From: Oscillospiraceae bacterium
Lineage (GTDB): Bacteria; Bacillota; Clostridia; Saccharofermentanales; Saccharofermentanaceae
Assembly (NCBI GenBank): GCA_902794115.1
Contig: CADBGD010000023.1
Span: forward strand, 1 to 35,812
DNA: 35,812 bases
Reading direction: 5' to 3'
A model generated the notes under the pieces. The model searched no databases. It was not told where the DNA came from and saw only the letters and a program-made list of their open reading frames with translations. The position numbers and the translations under genes were made by a program. This document shows, one piece after another, positions 30,013 through 35,812 of this stretch. Within the stretch, counting starts at the first letter, position 1. Every line of letters starts with the position of its first letter.

Positions 30013-32982
30013 ATGGCTTCGAAGAAACGTAGAAATAGCGCCAACCGCCGACCAGGCCAGAATCCCGCACGGCCGGGCGCTTCACGCTCCTCAAATGGAA
30101 GAACGGTCCCTTCCGGATCTTCGAAAAGAACCAATGTATCCCGCTCATCCCTTTCCGGAAAGAATCTTTCTTCCCGGAAAAATCCGTCTTCACGTGTAAT
30201 TTATTCGGGAAAATCTGTCGCTCCGAAAGAACCGGTTCCTTCAGAAAAGAAGAATCCGGTCCTTCGTTCTGCCTCGGTCTATAAGCCGTATACTCCCTGG
30301 TTTGAAAGAAACCGCACACCACAGGAAGAAGCAGAGCAGGCGGCCAAGAGAAGAAAGATCCGGCTCTTTAAAAGAAGAGAGAAGAAGGTCGAAAAAGATC
30401 CTTCTCAGAAGCCGGAACTCAAAAAGATCGAGAACTATAACTACCAGGAAGAAGAAGAAAAGAACAGATTTGTTCCCGAGGTGCAGGAAGAGACGAAATC
30501 CGTGGGTTTCCGTATCGGCGGCCGTATCGTTCTGACGATGGTTTTTCTGGCCCTTTCCGCCTTTATGGCCTACCTTATTAAGGTGCAGTTCGATATTCAG
30601 GTCAACCGCTATGAGGAATATTCCCATAAGGCTTCCCAGATGCACTGGCAGCGTTTGAAAGATACTCCGTCCCGTGGCGACATTCTGGACCGAAACGGAA
30701 ATATTCTGGCAAGTACCACCTATGAGTACACCATCGGTATGACCCCGTCGGACGTCATTAAGTCCCAGGAGACGAAAAAAGAGCCCCAGAGTAATGAAAT
30801 GATCGCCGATGCCTTTTCCGAGATCATCGGGGTGGACCGGGAAGAGATGCTGACCTGGCTTTCCCAGGTGGATAAGCCCTATATCCAGGTCAAAAAGAAA
30901 GTGACTTACGAGCAGAAAAATGCCCTTCAGGCCTATATATCAGAACATGGCTTAGGCGGCATTAAGATCGATTCCGTGCCGAAGAGATACTATAACTACG
31001 GAAATCTCGGCGCCCAGGTCATCGGTTTTGCGGACCAGAATAACAACTCCCTCGTCGGCCAGTACGGAATCGAGGCCTACTATGACCGGTATCTGACCGG
31101 TACCGAAGGCTATACCTATGCCGAGGTGGATAACTACAACCAGAGTGCCCTTCCGTATTCCATCCCCACAAGTATCCAGGCGCAGGACGGCTATAACGTC
31201 CAGCTGACTCTCGACATGAATATCCAGCGTATTGCGGAAAATGCCTGCCGGGACGCCTATAACGAATATAAGCCGAAGGAAGGCGTGACCTGCATCGTCA
31301 TGGACCCGTACACCGGAGAGATCCTGGCCATGGTTTCCATGCCGGACTTTGACCTTAATACTCCGCGTGAAAAACCTTACGGCATGTCTGATGAAGAGTG
31401 GGCCAAGCTGAAAGACGAAGTGGTGGAGATCGGGGAAAACAAGATCGACGGCCAGTCCAACTACCTCATGAGCTCGGCATGGCGTAACCGCTGCATCTCC
31501 GATACCTACGAGCCGGGTTCCACCATGAAGGCGGTCACCACGGCGATTGCCCTGGAAGAAGGACTGACATATGAAGACGAGTATTTCGAGGACCTGCCTA
31601 TTGCGATCACCGAAGTCGATACCATCCGCTGCTGGCGTGAAAAGACAGAAGAAGGAAACCATGGCGTAGAGACCTTACGGGAAGCTTTCGAGCGTTCCTG
31701 TAACCCGATCTTCGTAAAACTTGCCCAGAGGATCGGCATCGATAAGTACTATGACTATATCCGTAACTGCGGTTTCTATGACCGTACCGGCGTTGACCTT
31801 CCGGCGGAAGGAAAAGGCATTTTCCACGAAAAGCCGACCGAGGTCGATATGGCAACGCTTTCTTTCGGCGAGTCTTCGACCGTGACGCCGCTTCAGCTGG
31901 TCACCGTGTATTCGGCACTGGTTAACGGCGGATCCCTGATGCGTCCGCATATCGCTTCCCGTGTCGTGGATTCCCAGGGAAATATCATCCGTGAATATGA
32001 ACCGGAAAAGATCCGTACTCTTTTCTCGGAAAAAACATCGGCCCGCGTCCGTTCTCTCCTGGAGGACGTAGTTAAGGCCGGTACCGGTGCCGCCGGTTAT
32101 GTTCCGGGCTACTATGTTGCCGGTAAGACCAGTACATCCACCATCGAAGTCGGTGACGATGCCGGTAAGCACGTTATCTCCTTCGGCTGCTATGCGCCGT
32201 CTTACGATCCGAAGATCGTGGTACTGGTGGTTATCAACAAGCCGGAAGATAACGATATCGGTTCTTCCGCCCCGGCGAAGGTTTCGGCCCGTATCGTGGA
32301 AGAGACGCTGGAATATATGGGCGTGAAGAGAAAACTCAGTGATGACGAATATGAGCGTATGCTTCTGGAGTTCCACGTTCCGGATGTGGTGGGCATGACC
32401 TATGGGGAAGCCAAGAAAGTCCTGACCGGGGAAGGCTATGTGGTAAAAGACGGTTCCGGATGGATGGATGACGATACCATTGTGGAGCGGATGTATTACG
32501 GTGAAGATGAGACTGTACTGAAGAATTCCACCGTCGTTCTTTTCGGCGAGGAGATCGCAGTAGAAGATATGCCGACCACCAAGATCCCCAGCTTCGACGG
32601 CATGAATATTATCGAGTGCATCCGTACTTCGAAAGAATACGGGATCAACTTTAAGATCGAAGGCAACATCAAGGGTGTAGTGGTATCCCAGAATCCGCCG
32701 GCCTCAATGGGTATGGAGGAACAGCAGCCGGATGACAAAGTCCCGCCGGATGAAAGCGACGAGACTTTGGAGGAAGACGGCACCACGGGCGAGGAGGGTA
32801 CCTCGGAGACACGCCCGCCTGATGAAAACGGAGAAAGTGACATCGGGGATGATAATGAAAACTCCGAAGATAACGAGAACGGAGAGGGCGAAGGCGAAGG
32901 AGACGAAGAAACTTCCGAGACCACGCCACCGCCGCCGACAGATCTTCCTTACGGAAGTGTGATCGTTCTGAAAATGGAGTAA
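30013..32982 (+). CDS. Class B penicillin-binding protein with PASTA domains (SpoVD/PBP2B-like)
   Basis: A transpeptidase that cross-links peptidoglycan at the septum or in spores. The 989-residue protein has a very basic, Ser/Arg/Lys-rich cytoplasmic tail (1-~170), one membrane helix (~172-192), the PBP dimerisation domain, and a transpeptidase domain with SxxK at S503-K506 (STMK, S503 nucleophile) and SCN at 562-564. The third motif, normally KTG, is KTS (705-707). Two PASTA-like repeats (~788-900) and an acidic Glu/Gly/Asp-rich tail follow. PASTA domains bind peptidoglycan. SpoVD and PBP2B cannot be separated without a tree. RBS (AAAGGAA) is distant from the ATG. Confidence 0.93.
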   Translation: MASKKRRNSANRRPGQNPARPGASRSSNGRTVPSGSSKRTNVSRSSLSGKNLSSRKNPSSRVIYSGKSVAPKEPVPSEKKNPVLRSASVYKPYTPWFERNRTPQEEAEQAAKRRKIRLFKRREKKVEKDPSQKPELKKIENYNYQEEEEKNRFVPEVQEETKSVGFRIGGRIVLTMVFLALSAFMAYLIKVQFDIQVNRYEEYSHKASQMHWQRLKDTPSRGDILDRNGNILASTTYEYTIGMTPSDVIKSQETKKEPQSNEMIADAFSEIIGVDREEMLTWLSQVDKPYIQVKKKVTYEQKNALQAYISEHGLGGIKIDSVPKRYYNYGNLGAQVIGFADQNNNSLVGQYGIEAYYDRYLTGTEGYTYAEVDNYNQSALPYSIPTSIQAQDGYNVQLTLDMNIQRIAENACRDAYNEYKPKEGVTCIVMDPYTGEILAMVSMPDFDLNTPREKPYGMSDEEWAKLKDEVVEIGENKIDGQSNYLMSSAWRNRCISDTYEPGSTMKAVTTAIALEEGLTYEDEYFEDLPIAITEVDTIRCWREKTEEGNHGVETLREAFERSCNPIFVKLAQRIGIDKYYDYIRNCGFYDRTGVDLPAEGKGIFHEKPTEVDMATLSFGESSTVTPLQLVTVYSALVNGGSLMRPHIASRVVDSQGNIIREYEPEKIRTLFSEKTSARVRSLLEDVVKAGTGAAGYVPGYYVAGKTSTSTIEVGDDAGKHVISFGCYAPSYDPKIVVLVVINKPEDNDIGSSAPAKVSARIVEETLEYMGVKRKLSDDEYERMLLEFHVPDVVGMTYGEAKKVLTGEGYVVKDGSGWMDDDTIVERMYYGEDETVLKNSTVVLFGEEIAVEDMPTTKIPSFDGMNIIECIRTSKEYGINFKIEGNIKGVVVSQNPPASMGMEEQQPDDKVPPDESDETLEEDGTTGEEGTSETRPPDENGESDIGDDNENSEDNENGEGEGEGDEETSETTPPPPTDLPYGSVIVLKME

Positions 32983-33003
32983 AGAAGACTTAAGGAGGGG
33001 AAC

Positions 33004-34539
33004 ATGAAAGCACGGGATCTATTGGATGGATTGAATTTCAAGTGCATTTCCGGCGACCTGAATATCAATATCGATAAGGTGGTGCTGGATTCCCGGCAGG
33101 TCGTACCCGGTACGGCCTTCGTGGCCATGATCGGCCAGAAAAGCGACGGACATAAGTATCTGGAGAAAGCCGCCGGACAGGGTGCTTCCCTGATCGTGGT
33201 GGATGAAAGAAAATATAGTGAATGCGAACAGACGATCAAGTCGATCCTCGACCAGTATCAGGTGGCCGTGATCGTGGTGGACGATTCCCGTGCGGCCTTT
33301 TCCGACCTGTCCTGCCGGTTCTTCGGCCATCCTTCCAAGGATATGACCATGATCGGCATTACCGGCACCAAGGGAAAGACCACATCGACATATATCGTCA
33401 ATGCGATCTTAAATCACTCCGGCAGAAAATGCGGCCTGATCGGTTCAGTGGAGAATAAGTACGGCGGCTTTTGTGAAAGATCGGCCCATACCACTCCGGA
33501 AGCATGGGAATTCCAGGAGCTTCTTTCCGACATGAAGGAGGATCAGGTGACCCACTGCGTGATGGAAGTCTCTTCCCTCGGACTGAAGTTCGACAGAACA
33601 GATAATGTAAAGTTCGAAGTGGCGGTGTTTACGAATTTTCTGAATGACCATATTTCTCCGGAAGAGCATCCGACGGAAAAAGATTATTTCGACAGCAAGA
33701 TCAAGCTCTTTACCCAGAGCCGTCTGGCCCTGATCAATAAAAACAGCAACCATTTCGACGACATTGCATCTGAAGCAGGAAAATACTGTGAAAAGGTATA
33801 TTCCTACAGCTTCACCCAGCCGGCGGATTTCTATGTGAAGGAATATCACTCCACCGTTAAAGACGGGATCCCCGGAATGTCCTTTACCTTTGTCACACCG
33901 ACATATGAGTCGGCCATGTTCATCCCGCTGATCTGTGACTTTAACGTGGACAATGCCCTTTGTGCGGCAGCGACCGCCTATCTTCTGGGCGTTACTCCGG
34001 AAGAGATCCTGGACGGCATGCAGGATGTCAGGGTTCCTGGCCGTATGGAAAAGATCGATAATGACCTGGGACTTCAGATCTATGTGGACTATGCCCATAA
34101 CGGCGACAGCCTGCGGGTGCTGCTCCAGGCCCTGCGGCGTGTCTGCAAAGGCCGCATTATCACGGTATTCGGCTGCGGCGGCGACCGTCCGACAGACAGA
34201 AGATATACCATGGGCGAGATGTCCGGTCGATATAGCGACATCACCATCGTCACCACAGATAACTCCCGAAGCGAAAGCTTCAGCGTGATCTCCGGCATGA
34301 TCGTGGAGGGCATCAAGAGAGCGCCCGATAACCCGGAATACTGCGTGATCGAAGATAGAAAAGAAGCCATCCGGAAGGCCATTGAAATGGCGACTGAAGA
34401 AGATATCGTCGTCATTGCCGGAAAAGGCCATGAGCTTACCATGGAGATCCAGGGAACAAAGGTCCGCTTCGTGGATGCCGAAGAAGCTTCCGATGTGATC
34501 AGAAAACTGGAAGCGGAAAGAAAGGGGAACGAAGCATGA
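33004..34539 (+). CDS. murE: UDP-MurNAc-tripeptide synthetase MurE
   Basis: Adds the third amino acid to UDP-MurNAc-L-Ala-D-Glu in the cytoplasm. The 511-residue protein has the Mur ligase P-loop GTKGKTTS (~residues 120-127), the HTTPEAWEF substrate segment, K232 in YFDSKIKLF (the carbamylated lysine), NALCAAATAYLLG and the GRMEKID segment. The amino-acid selectivity motif, usually DNPR for diaminopimelate, is DNSR (419-422). The conserved Arg suggests that a diacid such as meso-DAP is still used, but this is inference. GGAGGGG precedes the ATG; the stop overlaps murF (ATGA). Confidence 0.95.
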   Translation: MKARDLLDGLNFKCISGDLNINIDKVVLDSRQVVPGTAFVAMIGQKSDGHKYLEKAAGQGASLIVVDERKYSECEQTIKSILDQYQVAVIVVDDSRAAFSDLSCRFFGHPSKDMTMIGITGTKGKTTSTYIVNAILNHSGRKCGLIGSVENKYGGFCERSAHTTPEAWEFQELLSDMKEDQVTHCVMEVSSLGLKFDRTDNVKFEVAVFTNFLNDHISPEEHPTEKDYFDSKIKLFTQSRLALINKNSNHFDDIASEAGKYCEKVYSYSFTQPADFYVKEYHSTVKDGIPGMSFTFVTPTYESAMFIPLICDFNVDNALCAAATAYLLGVTPEEILDGMQDVRVPGRMEKIDNDLGLQIYVDYAHNGDSLRVLLQALRRVCKGRIITVFGCGGDRPTDRRYTMGEMSGRYSDITIVTTDNSRSESFSVISGMIVEGIKRAPDNPEYCVIEDRKEAIRKAIEMATEEDIVVIAGKGHELTMEIQGTKVRFVDAEEASDVIRKLEAERKGNEA

Positions 34540-35812
34540 GTCAGTTTACACTTCAGGAAATACTGGACGCCACAGGAGGTGAACTCCGTCAGTTTACGGC
34601 GACAGAAGAATATTCCGATCCGTCATCTTTCCCGATCCGGGAGGTGTCGACCGATACCCGTACCATCGAAGAGGGAGACCTCTTTCTTGCCCTTCGCGGC
34701 GAGAAGTTTGACGGTCACCAGTATGCGGTGGCGGCAGTCAACGACGGAGCGAAGGCCCTGGTCCTGGATTCGATGGCGCAGGCGCCGGAAAATGTACCTG
34801 TGGTCCTGGTGGAGGATACGAAACTGGCCCTGGAGCAGATCGCGGCCTGGTACCGCCAGAAACTGGGCTGCACGGTCATTGCCGTGACCGGAAGCGTAGG
34901 AAAGACTTCCACAAGAGAGATGATCTCCTGCGCGCTTTCCACGTCTTTCCGCGTGGCGGTGACGAAGAATAACGAAAATAACGAGATCGGCCTGAGTAAG
35001 ACGATCCTGGCCGCGCCGGAAGATACAGAAGTTATCGTTCTGGAAATGGGCATGCGTCTTCGCGGCGAGATCTCCGAACTTACCCATATCGCCCGTCCGG
35101 ATGTGGCCGTGATCACGAACGTGGGCGTGGCGCATATCGAGAGACTGGGCACCCAGGAAAACATCCTTCTTGCGAAGCTGGAGATCATCGAAGGCTTAAA
35201 AGAAGGGGGACTTCTGATTCTGCCTTACGGCGATCCGCTTCTTCGGGATGCGGTGAAGCGCGGCCTCATAAGAAAAGACGTGAAAGTCGCCTATACCTCC
35301 ATCGGGAAGGTGGATTTCCCGACCCGCCCCGTAGGCATGGCGGTGGCCGACGACGTCAAGACCGGCGGTGGACAGGTGCGTTTCACGGCGACAGCGGGAT
35401 TCGAGGAATACAAGGATGTGGATATCCTTCTGAATGTCGTAGGTGTGCATCATGTGGGAAATGCACTGGCGGGGCTGCTTTGCGGTTTCTACCTGAATGC
35501 GGATGCGAAGAAGATCGCAGAAGGCGTCCGAAACTTTATGCAGGTGGGAAGAAGAGAGTGCCTTCTGAAAGTCGGCGATATCCAGTTCCTGGATGATTCT
35601 TATAACGCCGGACCGGAATCCATGATGGCGGCGTTTGCGTCGATCCGGCACATTGCGGGAGAGAAAAAGGCCTATGCCTGCATCGGCGATATGCTGGAGC
35701 TGGGGCCGGTGGCGAAGCAGAAACATTTCGAGATCGGAAAGCGCGCTGCGGAATTAAAACTTGACGCATTGCTGATCATCGGCGACTATAAGGAGGATGT
35801 CATGACGGGTGC
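34536..35812 (+). CDS. murF: UDP-MurNAc-tripeptide-D-Ala-D-Ala ligase MurF (5' part)
   Basis: Adds D-Ala-D-Ala to the UDP-MurNAc-tripeptide. The frame runs open off the window end, so about 425 residues are visible and the C-terminus is missing. Motifs: VSTDTRTIEEGDLFLAL (Mur N-terminal domain), P-loop TGSVGKTST (118-126, where TGSNGKT is more usual), NNENNEIGLS, LEMGMRLRGEI, and ITNVGVAHIERLG. DDSYNAGPESM is near the visible end. It overlaps the murE stop by ATGA and continues the dcw operon. Confidence 0.96.
   Translation, partial: MSQFTLQEILDATGGELRQFTATEEYSDPSSFPIREVSTDTRTIEEGDLFLALRGEKFDGHQYAVAAVNDGAKALVLDSMAQAPENVPVVLVEDTKLALEQIAAWYRQKLGCTVIAVTGSVGKTSTREMISCALSTSFRVAVTKNNENNEIGLSKTILAAPEDTEVIVLEMGMRLRGEISELTHIARPDVAVITNVGVAHIERLGTQENILLAKLEIIEGLKEGGLLILPYGDPLLRDAVKRGLIRKDVKVAYTSIGKVDFPTRPVGMAVADDVKTGGGQVRFTATAGFEEYKDVDILLNVVGVHHVGNALAGLLCGFYLNADAKKIAEGVRNFMQVGRRECLLKVGDIQFLDDSYNAGPESMMAAFASIRHIAGEKKAYACIGDMLELGPVAKQKHFEIGKRAAELKLDALLIIGDYKEDVMTG

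Overview
The window looks like a chromosomal core region of a Gram-positive Clostridia (Bacillota), most likely a Lachnospirales/Oscillospirales-type gut anaerobe. It has moderate GC (roughly 50-53 % by eye), strong AGGAGG-type ribosome binding sites, a T-box leader, a Gram-positive LexA-type box at uvrB, a rimP-nusA-rnpM-ylxQ-infB operon and a dcw cluster led by mraZ. Genus cannot be settled from the sequence. I see no CRISPR array, insertion sequence, prophage, tRNA or rRNA.

Layout. Positions 1-870 hold the end of tatD and a small membrane-anchored protein. Positions 900-1580 hold an apparently free-standing transcription unit for a 58-residue unknown protein (promoter, palindromic operator-like site, strong RBS, perfect hairpin terminator), then a small solitary XRE-type regulator. 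Positions 1600-11700 hold uvrB with a LexA-like box, dnaE, pfkA with its own promoter and an N-terminal extension, mutS2 and a P-loop ATPase. Positions 11716-13900 hold a zinc-ribbon/membrane protein (possibly Tim44-like) and an SPFH-domain protein with three C-terminal zinc ribbons. The SPFH gene is broken by an apparent one-base deletion near 13110. Positions 13978-16091 hold a threonine T-box leader and a thrS without the usual TGS domain. A convergent minus-strand P-loop gene lies at 16184-16588.

Positions 16764-25407 carry the translation/RNA operon behind a leader hairpin: rimP, nusA, rnpM (ylxR), ylxQ, infB, rbfA, nrnA, truB, ribF, tightly packed with several start/stop overlaps. Positions 25454-27724 hold lgt with an unusual acidic tail and rodA, closed by two terminators. 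Positions 27834-35812 hold the division/wall cluster: a strong promoter, candidate MraZ boxes, mraZ, rsmH, an ftsL-like gene, a class B PBP with PASTA domains, murE and murF (cut by the window end).

Functionally, the window combines DNA repair and replication (uvrB, dnaE, mutS2), glycolysis (pfkA), translation and RNA turnover, lipoprotein maturation (lgt) and peptidoglycan synthesis (rodA to murF). The least explained parts are the small-protein unit at 900-1304 and the P-loop/zinc-ribbon/SPFH group at 10975-13897. Motif departures in otherwise standard enzymes also deserve attention: MutS2 Smr motif, PBP KTG to KTS, MurE DNPR to DNSR, ThrRS without TGS.
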